From: Sphingopyxis sp.
Lineage (GTDB): Bacteria; Pseudomonadota; Alphaproteobacteria; Sphingomonadales; Sphingomonadaceae
Assembly (NCBI GenBank): GCA_013823985.1
Contig: PNNB01000047.1
Coordinates: 1 to 64,000, forward strand
Length of the DNA: 64,000 nt
Direction of reading: 5' to 3'
The notes beneath the pieces are model-generated. The model was not told the origin of the DNA, searched no databases, and saw nothing but the letters and a program-made list of their open reading frames with translations. The translations under genes were made by a program, and so were the position numbers. Shown in pieces: positions 35,041 to 44,365 of the stretch; position 1 is the stretch's first letter, and the number at the start of each line of letters is the position of its first letter.

Positions 35041-36111
35041 TTAGACTATCAGGACAATCTTTCCCACATGGCGCTTCATCAGGAACGCCTCTTGCGCTGC
35101 GGCGATGTCGGTGATGGGATAGGTTGCCGAGACCAATGGCTTGATTTCACGGCGTTCGATATACCCGATAAGATTGGGGAACACTTCAGGCTCCAGCACG
35201 GTGCAACCGATGAGGCGAAGGTCTTTCAGATAGAGTGTCCGCAAATCAAGGTCGACTACCGGACCGGAGATCGCGCCCGACACGCCATAACGCCCACCAC
35301 GTTTGAGGGTGTTGAGGATCGGTCCAAATTGTTCACCGCCGACAATGTCGACCGCGGCGTCGAAATATTCTGGACCGATAAGAGATTCCAGATCGGCGTC
35401 GCGCGGGACGACCCGGCTTGCGCCAAGGCTCCGCACTGTATCTGCCTTTGCGTCGGCGGCCATGGCCGTGACTTCTGCGCCGCGTCGTTTGGCAAGTTGG
35501 ACTGCGGCGGAGCCGACGCCGCCGGATGCGCCGGTGACCAGCACATGCTCGCCCGCCTGCAACCCGATACGGGTCAGGATATTCTCTGCGGTGGCATAGG
35601 CGCAGGGAAAGCTTGCGAGTTCGGCATCCGAGCATGAAGATTCTATGCGGTGAGCGTGGACGGAGGGGACCCGGGCATATTGGGCAAAGCCGCCGTCGAC
35701 TTCCGACCCAAAGTAACGGATATCAAACCGGCTGCTACCCCGAAAGACTGGCTCGACCAGCACCCTCTGCCCGATGCGTGCGGTATCAACACTTTCGCCG
35801 ACGGCCACAATATGTCCACAAGCATCCGCGCCTTGAATGCGGGGAAAGGTGAACGCAGCGCCCGACCAGCCGTCGTCGCCGGCGCCTTCAATGCCCGTTG
35901 CTGCGCTTGCATCGGTAGCTTCTGCAACCGCTTTTGAATACCAGCCGATCCGCGTGTTGATGTCGGTGTTGTTCACGGCCGCTGCGCCTATGCGGATCAG
36001 GACATCATCAGCGCCAGGTTGGGGCACGGGAACATCAGTCCGCCATTCAAGCTTTTCATAACCGCCATAGCCGGTGAGCAACACGGCGGACATGATAGCC
36101 GGCACAGTCAT
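35041..36111 (-). CDS. Zinc-less medium-chain dehydrogenase/quinone oxidoreductase
   Basis: A 356-residue MDR protein. The N-terminal catalytic domain lacks the zinc-binding cysteine pattern of alcohol dehydrogenases, and VTGASGGVGSAAVQLAK (about residues 190-206) is the NADPH motif of quinone-oxidoreductase-like members. The ATG at 36111 overlaps the stop of the Rieske gene (ATGA). It is the last gene of the flavoprotein/Rieske operon. It could reduce an unsaturated intermediate; whether it feeds electrons to the oxygenase is doubtful, since it has no iron-sulfur or flavin site. Confidence 0.8.
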   Translation of the reverse strand: MTVPAIMSAVLLTGYGGYEKLEWRTDVPVPQPGADDVLIRIGAAAVNNTDINTRIGWYSKAVAEATDASAATGIEGAGDDGWSGAAFTFPRIQGADACGHIVAVGESVDTARIGQRVLVEPVFRGSSRFDIRYFGSEVDGGFAQYARVPSVHAHRIESSCSDAELASFPCAYATAENILTRIGLQAGEHVLVTGASGGVGSAAVQLAKRRGAEVTAMAADAKADTVRSLGASRVVPRDADLESLIGPEYFDAAVDIVGGEQFGPILNTLKRGGRYGVSGAISGPVVDLDLRTLYLKDLRLIGCTVLEPEVFPNLIGYIERREIKPLVSATYPITDIAAAQEAFLMKRHVGKIVLIV

Positions 36112-37358
36112 TCGGCCCGCGCAAGCCCGAACTGGTTCAGATACCATTTCTGGAATTTGATGACGCTACCTTCCTGATCCGAATAGCGTCCGGGGCGATA
36201 GCGGGTGGACATGATGCCGGTCTGGTTATTCTCGGTAATGACCTTGTCCTGCGTTGTGGTAGCGTGATAGCCCCAGGTCATCTTGGGGATGTCCACCTCG
36301 TCCTCCCCTGCCCGGCCATCGACGATCCAGATCATCTCCACATCGGTTTCTAGCGCGCTGCGCGGTGTGAACCGGAACAGGATCGCGAAATGATCGTCGG
36401 CTACAATCTGGCTGAACGGGCTGAAGCTCAAATGCATCCGTCCACCATCGGCTTTGCTCCGCTTGCCCATCAGCGGTGCAGGTGCCGATCCGTCCTGGGT
36501 TTCGGACGACCACCCATCCTTGTTCATGCGCTGCATCATCAGGCGCAAATGGCTACTGTCCGGGGCGTCATCGATATTGCCGATGGGCCGGCCAGCGGCG
36601 GCTGCGTTTTCTTCCCATGCCTGTAATTTGGGGGCGAAGCTCGCAATCGCATCAGCCGGACCGGAGCTTGGCCCCGCCCCCACCGCCACAATCGATTCCG
36701 CCGCATGCATCGAACAGAATTCAGGATGGGACGGAACGCAGTGGTAGCATTCAAAGAAATTCTCGACGACCAGTTTCCAGTTGGCAGTGGTCGGATAGCT
36801 TCCGGCATGGGCGATGCGGGCCGTATCAAAACCGTGATAGTCGAGGATCGGTCCCATGTCGCCAAAGGTCGCGTCAAAATCGACAGGTTCGTCCTCGCTC
36901 ATGTTGATGAATATCAGCCCGTGGAAAACGCGGATATGGCATGCGAACAGGCTATTCTCCGCCTTATCGAAATCCTCGGGCATGAGGCGGGCCGAAAGAA
37001 GCCTTCCATCCAGACCAAAAGTCCACGCGTGATAGGGGCATACCAGACGCGGCGCATTGCCGCTTTCGGCTTGGCAAATGGTCGAGCCGCGATGGCGGCA
37101 GACGTTGAAAAATGCACGGACGCTGTCGGCATTTTCACGGATGATGATAATCTGTTCGGCGCCCACGCGGAACAGGAAATAGTCGCCCTTGTTCGGAATG
37201 CGGGAGACATGTCCGGCCAGCAGCCATTTTTGGCTGATGATCCTATCCATGTCGGCCTTGAACACCGCATCGCTGGCGTAAAATTCCTGATCGAAACTAT
37301 ACCCCACACGGGTATTGGCGGCGAGCCGTTGCATCAGTTGGCTTTGCGTTTCGGTCAT
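36108..37358 (-). CDS. Rieske non-heme iron oxygenase, betaine-demethylase type
   Basis: A 416-residue oxygenase alpha subunit. The Rieske [2Fe-2S] centre is complete (C87, H89, C107, H110). The mononuclear iron site shows NFFECYHCVPSH with E203, H206 and H211, and the third ligand is likely the Asp of TTTQDKVI. The C-terminal GRYSDQEG and overall length resemble glycine-betaine (GbcA) and carnitine oxygenases more than aromatic dioxygenases. It overlaps the flavoprotein gene by one base. Oxidative N-demethylation releasing formaldehyde is the inferred reaction. No reductase gene of the GbcB type is adjacent. Confidence 0.82.
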   Translation of the reverse strand: MTETQSQLMQRLAANTRVGYSFDQEFYASDAVFKADMDRIISQKWLLAGHVSRIPNKGDYFLFRVGAEQIIIIRENADSVRAFFNVCRHRGSTICQAESGNAPRLVCPYHAWTFGLDGRLLSARLMPEDFDKAENSLFACHIRVFHGLIFINMSEDEPVDFDATFGDMGPILDYHGFDTARIAHAGSYPTTANWKLVVENFFECYHCVPSHPEFCSMHAAESIVAVGAGPSSGPADAIASFAPKLQAWEENAAAAGRPIGNIDDAPDSSHLRLMMQRMNKDGWSSETQDGSAPAPLMGKRSKADGGRMHLSFSPFSQIVADDHFAILFRFTPRSALETDVEMIWIVDGRAGEDEVDIPKMTWGYHATTTQDKVITENNQTGIMSTRYRPGRYSDQEGSVIKFQKWYLNQFGLARAE

Positions 37359-39802
37359 CAGATTTTTATCCGTGCGTTGCTGGGGTCGTAGAGGGGTTTT
37401 AGCGAGGCCAGCGCGGGATAGCGTACGCCGGCTATCTCGATTTCAAAATCGTCGGCTCCGATGGCTCCGACGACGCCATCGTCGGGCGCTGTAACATAGC
37501 CAAGCCCGCACGCCCCGCCCAAGCTGTGGGCATACATGCCAGACCGGATATAGCCGGCGATCCGGTCGCCCTGCCAGATAGGTTCATTATGGTAGAGCAA
37601 GGGCTCGGGCGATTTCAGTAGGAATTGAACGAGCCGCTGTTTGAGACCTGTCTCTTTCTGCCGCAGCAGAGCCTCGCGCCCGATAAAGCCGCCTGCCTTG
37701 TCCATTTTGACCGCAAAGCCAAGACCCGCTTCAAGCGGCGTGTCTTCATCGGTGATATCATGCCCCCAATGGCGGTATGCCTTCTCCATGCGCAGTGCGT
37801 TGAGGGCATGGTACCCGCAATGCTTCAGCCCGAAGGCAGCGCCTGCGGCGACGATCTCATCGTACACGCCGGTCATGAATTCGGTCGGAATATACAATTC
37901 CCAACCGAGTTCGCCGACATAGGTAATCCGCGAGGCCCTGACGAGGGCATAGCCCAGCTCGATTTCCTGAGACGTGGCAAATGGAAATGCCTCGTGCGAC
38001 AGGTCATTGGGGCAGATGGACTGCAACAGATCGCGGGCCTTGGGACCCATGATCGAAATCACCCCCATGGCCGAGGAAATGTTGGTCAGAACGGCATGGG
38101 CATCTTCGGGAATATGCCGCTTCAGCCAGTTGAAGTCTTTCACCTCAGTTTCCGCGCCCGTGACGATCAAATAGGCGGTTTCGGACAAGCGTGTGACGGT
38201 CAAATCCGCCTCGATGCCCCCTTTTTCATTCAGCCATTGCGTATAGACCAAGCGTCCGGGCGCGACGTCAACGTCATTGGCGCACACACGGTTCAGCACG
38301 GTCATGGCGTCACGGCCCTCAAGCCGGAATTTTGCGAAAGAACTTTGATCGAACAACCCGACAGCTTCACGCACCGCTTTGCACTCTGCAGCATTGGCCC
38401 CAAACCAGTTTTGCCGTCCGTAGCTATACTCGTAACGGGGGCTACTGCCCGGTTCGCCATACCAGTTGGGGCGTTCCCAGCCGAAGGCTTCACCATGACA
38501 GGCTCCAGCCGCCACCAGCCGGTCGTGAATTGCAGACCGGCGGACACCGCGCGCAGTTTCATATTGCTTGAAGGGATAATGCGTTGCGTAAAGCAGACCC
38601 AAACTCTCGGTCACCCGCTCCCGCAGATATTTACGGTTGATCTGGAAGGGCATGTTCCGGCGGATATCGACCGTCCATAAGTCTGCAGGTGGAATGCCGT
38701 CGCGGATCCAGTCCGCCATGACTTTGCCCACGCCGCCTGCGGACTGAAGACCTATGGAGTTCAGGCCTGCGGCTACAAAACAGCCTTTCAATTCCGCGCT
38801 CTCGCCCAGATGGTATCGGACATCGGGGGTGAAGCTTTCCGGACCACAGAAGAATTTCTGTATCCCGGCTTTTTCCAAAGCCGGAACGCGGCGCATGGCG
38901 TCCATCAAAAGCGGTTCGAAATGTTCAAAGCTACCGGCGATTTCGTCGAAGCAAAAATCCTCGGAAATGCCATCGATTCCCCAGGGTCGGGCATTAGGTT
39001 CAAAGGCCCCAACCAAAAGCTTTCCGGCGTCATATTTATAATAACCGCAATAATCATAGTCGCGAAGGACCGGCAGTGTGGAATCTATCCCCTCGACACC
39101 TTCGAACAGCACATAATAATGTTCGCACGCATGCAGTGGCGCGGCCACGCCAATGCTGGCGGCCAGATCCCGGGTCCACATGCCGCCACAGATGACAACA
39201 TAGTCCGCATCGATCGATCCTTCGTCGGTATCGACCCCGGTCACTCGGTCGCCATCATGCCGGATTTTCGTGACCTTGGTGTTTTCGAAAATGCGTGCAC
39301 CGCCCGTGCGCGCACCCTTTGCCAAGGCCTGCGTAATGTCGACCGCATTGGCATAGCCATCGCTGGGAATATGGATTCCGCCCACAACATCGTCGACATT
39401 TACGATATGGGCGAGGTCTTTGATTTCTTGTGGTGTCACCACATGAACCGACAAGTCGAACACCTTTGCCATGGAGGCGCTGCGCTTTAGCTCCTCAAAG
39501 CGTTCCGCGTTGGTTGCCATCGAGATGGAACCACATTGGCGGTAGCCGGTTGCCTGTCCCGTTTCCGCTTCCAGCCCACGATAGAGTTCGCCTGTATATT
39601 TGGCGAGTTTCGTCATATTGATGGACGGACGGAGTTGACCGACAAGTCCCGCAGCATGCCAAGTCGTCCCGCTGGTCAATTGTTTGCGTTCAAGCAGGAC
39701 CACATCGTCCCAGCCGATTTTGGTCAAATGATAGGCAATCGAGCAGCCTATGACGCCGCCACCGATTATGACGACCCGCGCCTTTTTGGGGAGTTCAGCC
39801 AC
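37358..39802 (-). CDS. Dimethylglycine/sarcosine dehydrogenase-like flavoprotein (with GcvT domain)
   Basis: An 814-residue two-part enzyme. The N-terminal FAD domain has VVIIGGGVIGCS and His49 in TTWHAAGL, the position that carries covalent FAD in dimethylglycine dehydrogenase. A linking domain (about 370-430) leads to a folate-binding GcvT half with NEKGGIEADLTVTR, where Asp533 matches the key folate-site aspartate. The enzyme would demethylate a secondary or tertiary N-methyl amino acid and pass the C1 unit to tetrahydrofolate. It follows its paralogue by 3 bases and overlaps the Rieske gene. Exact substrate unknown. Confidence 0.87.
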   Translation of the reverse strand: MAELPKKARVVIIGGGVIGCSIAYHLTKIGWDDVVLLERKQLTSGTTWHAAGLVGQLRPSINMTKLAKYTGELYRGLEAETGQATGYRQCGSISMATNAERFEELKRSASMAKVFDLSVHVVTPQEIKDLAHIVNVDDVVGGIHIPSDGYANAVDITQALAKGARTGGARIFENTKVTKIRHDGDRVTGVDTDEGSIDADYVVICGGMWTRDLAASIGVAAPLHACEHYYVLFEGVEGIDSTLPVLRDYDYCGYYKYDAGKLLVGAFEPNARPWGIDGISEDFCFDEIAGSFEHFEPLLMDAMRRVPALEKAGIQKFFCGPESFTPDVRYHLGESAELKGCFVAAGLNSIGLQSAGGVGKVMADWIRDGIPPADLWTVDIRRNMPFQINRKYLRERVTESLGLLYATHYPFKQYETARGVRRSAIHDRLVAAGACHGEAFGWERPNWYGEPGSSPRYEYSYGRQNWFGANAAECKAVREAVGLFDQSSFAKFRLEGRDAMTVLNRVCANDVDVAPGRLVYTQWLNEKGGIEADLTVTRLSETAYLIVTGAETEVKDFNWLKRHIPEDAHAVLTNISSAMGVISIMGPKARDLLQSICPNDLSHEAFPFATSQEIELGYALVRASRITYVGELGWELYIPTEFMTGVYDEIVAAGAAFGLKHCGYHALNALRMEKAYRHWGHDITDEDTPLEAGLGFAVKMDKAGGFIGREALLRQKETGLKQRLVQFLLKSPEPLLYHNEPIWQGDRIAGYIRSGMYAHSLGGACGLGYVTAPDDGVVGAIGADDFEIEIAGVRYPALASLKPLYDPSNARIKI

Positions 39803-39805
39803 GCT

Positions 39806-42220
39806 TTAAACCTTCATTTTCGCATTGTCGGGATCATAGGCGGGATGCTCCAGCACCGTCGCCAAGCGGCGCTCGCCCTGGAGGTAGATATCAAAGGTCG
39901 AGCCCGGAGTTGCATGCTCCAGAGGGACACAGGCGAAAAACAGGCTCTTGCCAACGCGGTGGCCATAGCCCCCCGATGTCGTCAATCCGATGCACTCTTC
40001 GTCAATCAAACAAGGTTCGGCGCCGCGCACATCCACATTGCTCGCATCGACCGAGCCATAGACGATACGGAACCGGTCAGGGGCATCGAGTGTCGCCTGC
40101 TTGCCAACAAAATCGTCTTTCTTGAAGTTGATGAACCGCGGCATGTCCGCCTCGATCATTGTGAGCTCATTCGTCAGTTCGCTGCCCCAAGCTTTATAAC
40201 CCTTTTCCATCCGCATCGTGTTTGCGGCGTAAAGGCCATAGTTGACGATGCCGACATCCTGCCCTGCCGCCCATACCGCATCGTAAAGTGCAGCAAGATC
40301 ACCCATCGGCGGATGCAGTTCCCATCCAAGTTCACCTGCATAGGACACCCGAAGCGCCCGCATCCTTTTGCCCGCGATCGTTATCTCCTGCCCGCTTAGC
40401 CAGCGGAAACCATCGTTACTCAGATCAGCATCCGTAAGCTTTGCCAGCACATGACGCGCTTGCGGGCCATTTAGCACCAACACACCAAAATCCATTGTCA
40501 GATTGCGAATGGTGACATCTTCACCGGGTAATTTGCTCTGGGTAAGAAAATCCCAATCACGCTGTTCGGCAGCAGCCGCAGACAAGCAATAAAAATGATC
40601 ATCGGCAAAGCGCGTAACCGTCATCTCGCCATAGATTCGACCCTGACGCGACAGCGGGTGGACAAGCCCGATACCCCCCAGCTTTTTAGGCATGCGGTTG
40701 GCGCAGATACGATTCAGAAATGCTTCAGCATCCGGTCCGGTCACGTCATATTTGGCAAAGCCGGATAGGTCGAGAACACCAACCCGTTCCATAACGCCTT
40801 TGACCTCGCCTGCGACCATCTCAAAGCTATTGGTGCGCTCATAACCACCCTGTTCTGGGGCGCCGTCGAGTGCGAAATATTTCGGGCGTTCCCAGCCGTA
40901 TGTTTCCCCATATACCGCACCTGCAGCCTTCAGCGGTTGGTAAAGCGGACTTGTTTTGCACGGACGGCCATCCGGCTCTTCTTCACCGGGCAAGCGGGTC
41001 GTAAAGGTCATCCGATAGTCGAGAAACACCTTGTCGCGGCTATAGTCCTCGTCAGCAAAGGCCCCGTAGCGACGCGGATCAAACTCGGTCATGTTGATGT
41101 CGGCGTCGCCATAGACCATCCACTGCGCCAGATATTTACCAGAACCGCCACCCTGCGCGATCCCGAAAGACGTACCGCAGCAATGCCAGAAATTTTCGAG
41201 GCCCGCCGCCGGCCCCAACAATGGGCCGCCATCCGGAGTATGCGGAATAGCGCCGTTTACAATCCGCCGGATCCCGACCTCGCCGAAAACGGGCATCCGT
41301 TCAATGGCCCGTTCCAGCCATTTGGAGATGCGATCGAGATCGTCGATAAATAGCTCGCTGGTCGATTCCCATTCCGGCTGGCCTTTGGGCGCCCATGCTT
41401 CGGCAAGTCCGATATTTTCATAGACGCCAATCAGGCCACTCTTCTGCTCCTGCCGAAAATAGCCGGAAACATAAGGGCAGCGCATCACCGGAATTTCCTC
41501 GTCCCGTTCCAGAAAGGCAGGTATCGGATCGGTTACGATATAATGATGCTCCATATTCGTGACGGGAATGTCGATCCCGGCCATTTGCGCCACTTGGCGT
41601 GCATAGCATCCCGCCGCATTGACCACGATCTCGGCACGCACAACGCCCTTCTCGGTCGCTACATCCCACTCGCCTGACGGCAATTGCGTCAATCCCGTGA
41701 CACGATTTTTTCGGACAATCTGTGCACCCATATTTTTGGCGCCAATGGCCAACGCATTGCAGATGCCCGAAGGGTCGGCATGGCCGTCGCTGGTAGTACG
41801 CGCGCCCGCAATGACGCCGTCAGTCGTCAGAAAGGGATTTATTCGGCGGATTTCTTCGGGATCAATAATATCCATGTCGAACCCGACGATTTTGGAAAAG
41901 CCGTGGATATATTTGAACCAGGCCAGCTCACGCTCGTTGGTCGCAAGGCGAATACCTCCTGACTTGTGCCAGCTGACATATTGCCCTGTCAGCCCTTCCA
42001 GACGCGGATAGAGATCGTTGCTGTATGCATGTATCTTGGCGAGATTGAAACTGCCCGTAATGCTGGGGCATTGCCCAGCGGCGTGCCACGTGGACCCCGA
42101 TGTCAGCTCGTCTTTTTCAATGAGCAAGCAGTCCGTCCAGCCGAGCTCGGCCAGATGATAAAGTAGGGACGCCCCCATGATGCCGCCACCGATAATGACA
42201 ACTCGCGCATTGGTTTGCAT
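39806..42220 (-). CDS. Second dimethylglycine/sarcosine dehydrogenase-like flavoprotein
   Basis: An 804-residue paralogue of the next gene, first in the operon. It has VVIIGGGIMGAS, His46 in STWHAAGQ for covalent FAD, and a C-terminal GcvT half. At the folate site it reads RQGRIYGEMTVTR, so Glu532 stands where the partner has Asp533, and the glycine pair is missing. It may therefore use folate differently or release formaldehyde. The two proteins probably take successive methyl groups or different substrates. Confidence 0.86.
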   Translation of the reverse strand: MQTNARVVIIGGGIMGASLLYHLAELGWTDCLLIEKDELTSGSTWHAAGQCPSITGSFNLAKIHAYSNDLYPRLEGLTGQYVSWHKSGGIRLATNERELAWFKYIHGFSKIVGFDMDIIDPEEIRRINPFLTTDGVIAGARTTSDGHADPSGICNALAIGAKNMGAQIVRKNRVTGLTQLPSGEWDVATEKGVVRAEIVVNAAGCYARQVAQMAGIDIPVTNMEHHYIVTDPIPAFLERDEEIPVMRCPYVSGYFRQEQKSGLIGVYENIGLAEAWAPKGQPEWESTSELFIDDLDRISKWLERAIERMPVFGEVGIRRIVNGAIPHTPDGGPLLGPAAGLENFWHCCGTSFGIAQGGGSGKYLAQWMVYGDADINMTEFDPRRYGAFADEDYSRDKVFLDYRMTFTTRLPGEEEPDGRPCKTSPLYQPLKAAGAVYGETYGWERPKYFALDGAPEQGGYERTNSFEMVAGEVKGVMERVGVLDLSGFAKYDVTGPDAEAFLNRICANRMPKKLGGIGLVHPLSRQGRIYGEMTVTRFADDHFYCLSAAAAEQRDWDFLTQSKLPGEDVTIRNLTMDFGVLVLNGPQARHVLAKLTDADLSNDGFRWLSGQEITIAGKRMRALRVSYAGELGWELHPPMGDLAALYDAVWAAGQDVGIVNYGLYAANTMRMEKGYKAWGSELTNELTMIEADMPRFINFKKDDFVGKQATLDAPDRFRIVYGSVDASNVDVRGAEPCLIDEECIGLTTSGGYGHRVGKSLFFACVPLEHATPGSTFDIYLQGERRLATVLEHPAYDPDNAKMKV

Positions 42221-42435
42221 TTAAACTCCGTCTCTCCAGCGACATCCGACTTTCCTGATGTTTGAAGGCATCCCGGATGAATGACAAATGTGCAATTCGC
42301 GACGACTGGTTCAAAAAATTTTATCGTTGCACGCAGGACGCTCTCAGACGGCATTGTAAAACGTCACAGCAGAGTCACAGACCTACTGCATCATTCGATT
42401 GATAGCTCATTAAACCCACGCTAGGGCCGAATCGC

Positions 42436-43218
42436 ATGTCTACAATCTCTATTTCGCTCCCGAAGGCAGAGCCTCAGGCCTATTTGCTCTGCGCGATGCG
42501 GATCATTTGGATTGCGGTCCCCTTGCTGTTCTTATTGCCCTTGCATCTGGTATGGCACCTACTGAAGTTGCCATCCCCTTGGGCGATGCTCTTCTTGCGG
42601 ATCGCTGCCCGCGCTTTGGGGGCCCGTGTGAAGGTGCACGGAACACCACTCCGCCGCGATGTGTTCTTTGTCGCCAACCATCTGTCGTGGCATGATATTC
42701 CGATATTGGCCGGCATCACCGGCACGGCTTTTGTCGCACAGGACGGCGTCCGCGACTGGCCGATTATCGGTTGGCTTGCGACGCTGAACCGTACCATCTT
42801 TGTGAGCCGGACCGAAAAGCAGAATGTTGCAGGGCAAGTGGCCCAATTGCGCGAAGCTATTGCAGAGAATTGGTCAGTAACCCTTTTCCCCGAAGGCACA
42901 ACCTCGGACGGGCGTCAGCTCTTGCCGTTCAAACAGTCGCTGTTTGCGACCTTGGCCCCGCCGCCGAAGCCGATGCTGATCCAGCCGGTGCTGCTCGATT
43001 TTGGCGATGCTGGCCCCGATATTGCATGGCTCGGCGAAGAAACGGGCTGGGAAAGCGCATGGCGTGCTTTTACCCGCCCCGGAACCTACGATGTCGGCGT
43101 CCATTTTCTGGAGCCTTTTAACCCGGCCGAAATGGCAGATCGCAAAGTGGTCTGCGCTCTTTCAAGAGCCCGCCTTGCATCCGCCCTGTCCGCGACGCTC
43201 GGCTATACGGTTACCTGA
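42436..43218 (+). CDS. plsC: Lysophospholipid acyltransferase (PlsC family)
   Basis: A 260-residue membrane acyltransferase. After a polar start come hydrophobic helices (about 28-65), then the catalytic HX4D motif in NHLSWHDIP and the acceptor motif FPEGTTSDG. Such enzymes acylate lysophosphatidic acid in phospholipid synthesis; sphingomonads carry several copies. It is divergent from the flavoprotein operon and seems to stand alone. A further Met at codon 22 is a possible start, but neither has a strong ribosome site. Confidence 0.85.
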   Translation: MSTISISLPKAEPQAYLLCAMRIIWIAVPLLFLLPLHLVWHLLKLPSPWAMLFLRIAARALGARVKVHGTPLRRDVFFVANHLSWHDIPILAGITGTAFVAQDGVRDWPIIGWLATLNRTIFVSRTEKQNVAGQVAQLREAIAENWSVTLFPEGTTSDGRQLLPFKQSLFATLAPPPKPMLIQPVLLDFGDAGPDIAWLGEETGWESAWRAFTRPGTYDVGVHFLEPFNPAEMADRKVVCALSRARLASALSATLGYTVT

Positions 43219-43424
43219 GTAGCCGCTTCGGAAAAGTCGTAGCCGCCATTCCGGTTGAAAAATATTTCACCCAATAAGCCAAATTTTTCAATTGTGGTCC
43301 GCACCGGCTGACGCTCTAACTTTGCCTCAAATTGCATAATTGCCGTGCCGTCCAGCGTCGTTTCGATACGAAGTTCAAGGGCGACATATTGGGGGATGGA
43401 CGGGCGCTCACATGAAAATTGGAT
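43203..43424 (-). pseudogene. Open frame without a start codon, hidden between opposite genes
   Basis: A minus-strand frame is open from 43424 down to a TAG at 43203-43205. It overlaps the last 16 bases of plsC and the first 13 of the next gene. Its translation is very protein-like (YVALELRIETTLDGTAIM, then KFGLLGEIFFNRNGGYDF) but has no ATG, GTG or TTG except an internal ATG that would leave 44 residues. A GTG at 43411 is in another frame; one added C in the run of five near 43394 would join it. It may be a decayed gene, a frameshift, or the tail of a gene replaced by rearrangement. Confidence 0.4.
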
Positions 43425-44365
43425 TTATCGGCCTTGGTAATGTCGGCGGAAAGCTTGCCGGAAGTCTAATCCGGAACGGCCATGATGTGACCGTCCGCGA
43501 TCTTGATGACACGCTCGTTGCCGAATATGTCGGACGCGGGGCAAAATCTGCTGCATCCCCAAAAGAGTTGGGAGAGATGGTCGATCTGATTGTGACCTGC
43601 TTGCCATCCCCTGCGGCGAGTTCCGCCGTAGCTGAAGGCGAGGATGGTTTCCTCCCAGTCATGCGCAAAGGCCAAGTCTGGCTGGAAATGAGCACGACCG
43701 ACTATAGCGAGATAATCAGACTGGGTGGCCTTGTCGAGGCACGTGGTGCAATGTTTATGGAATGCCCTGTTTCGGGTGGCTGCCATCGGGCCGACACGGG
43801 GAATATTGCAATATTCGCAGGCGGGCCGCGGGAAGCCTTTGAATTTGTTCTCCCCGTTCTGACAACCATGGGGCGGCGGATATTGCACACGGGCGATTTG
43901 GGGACGGCTTCCCAATTAAAGGTGATGACCAATTATCTGTGCACCGTGCATCTGGTCGCACTGGCCGAAGCGTTGACAACCTGCAAAGCTATCGGTCTCG
44001 ACATGAACACGACCTATGAAGCGATCCGGATCTCTTCGGGTAATAGTTTTGTCCATGAAACCGAAAGTCAGGTCATCCTGAACGGAAGCCGCGACATTAA
44101 CTTCACGATGGATCTGGTCAGTAAGGATGTCGGCCTGTTCGACAAGATTGCCCATGAAGCGAAAGTTCCTGTCGAACTGTCCCCTTTGATTGTCAAAATC
44201 TTCAAGGAGGGCGAAGCTGCCTATGGTTCGCGCGAGTTTTCGCCGAACATTATCCGTCGCTATGAAGAGCCGCTCGGCATCAAAGTGCTAGGTACAGGAT
44301 TTCCAGCAGAAATGGTAGATGACGAACCGGAAGAGCCGGGATACGAGGTCGTCGCCAAACGCTAG
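43412..44365 (+). CDS. 3-Hydroxyisobutyrate-dehydrogenase-like oxidoreductase
   Basis: A 317-residue beta-hydroxyacid dehydrogenase. The NAD(P) motif GFIGLGNVG is at the start, PVSGG in the substrate site, and catalytic Lys and Asn in QLKVMTNYL. It would oxidise a 3-hydroxy acid to the semialdehyde or reduce it back. The ATG at 43412 gives a normal N terminus; a frame 24 codons longer adds unrelated residues. It converges on the LysR gene, the stop codons sharing CTAG. It may act in the pathway of the neighbouring operon. Confidence 0.85.
   Translation: MKIGFIGLGNVGGKLAGSLIRNGHDVTVRDLDDTLVAEYVGRGAKSAASPKELGEMVDLIVTCLPSPAASSAVAEGEDGFLPVMRKGQVWLEMSTTDYSEIIRLGGLVEARGAMFMECPVSGGCHRADTGNIAIFAGGPREAFEFVLPVLTTMGRRILHTGDLGTASQLKVMTNYLCTVHLVALAEALTTCKAIGLDMNTTYEAIRISSGNSFVHETESQVILNGSRDINFTMDLVSKDVGLFDKIAHEAKVPVELSPLIVKIFKEGEAAYGSREFSPNIIRRYEEPLGIKVLGTGFPAEMVDDEPEEPGYEVVAKR

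Noticed and set aside
37625..38680. 350-codon rightward frame opposite the flavoprotein gene
   Set aside because: It is antisense to a well-conserved dimethylglycine-dehydrogenase-like protein and shows no family motif.
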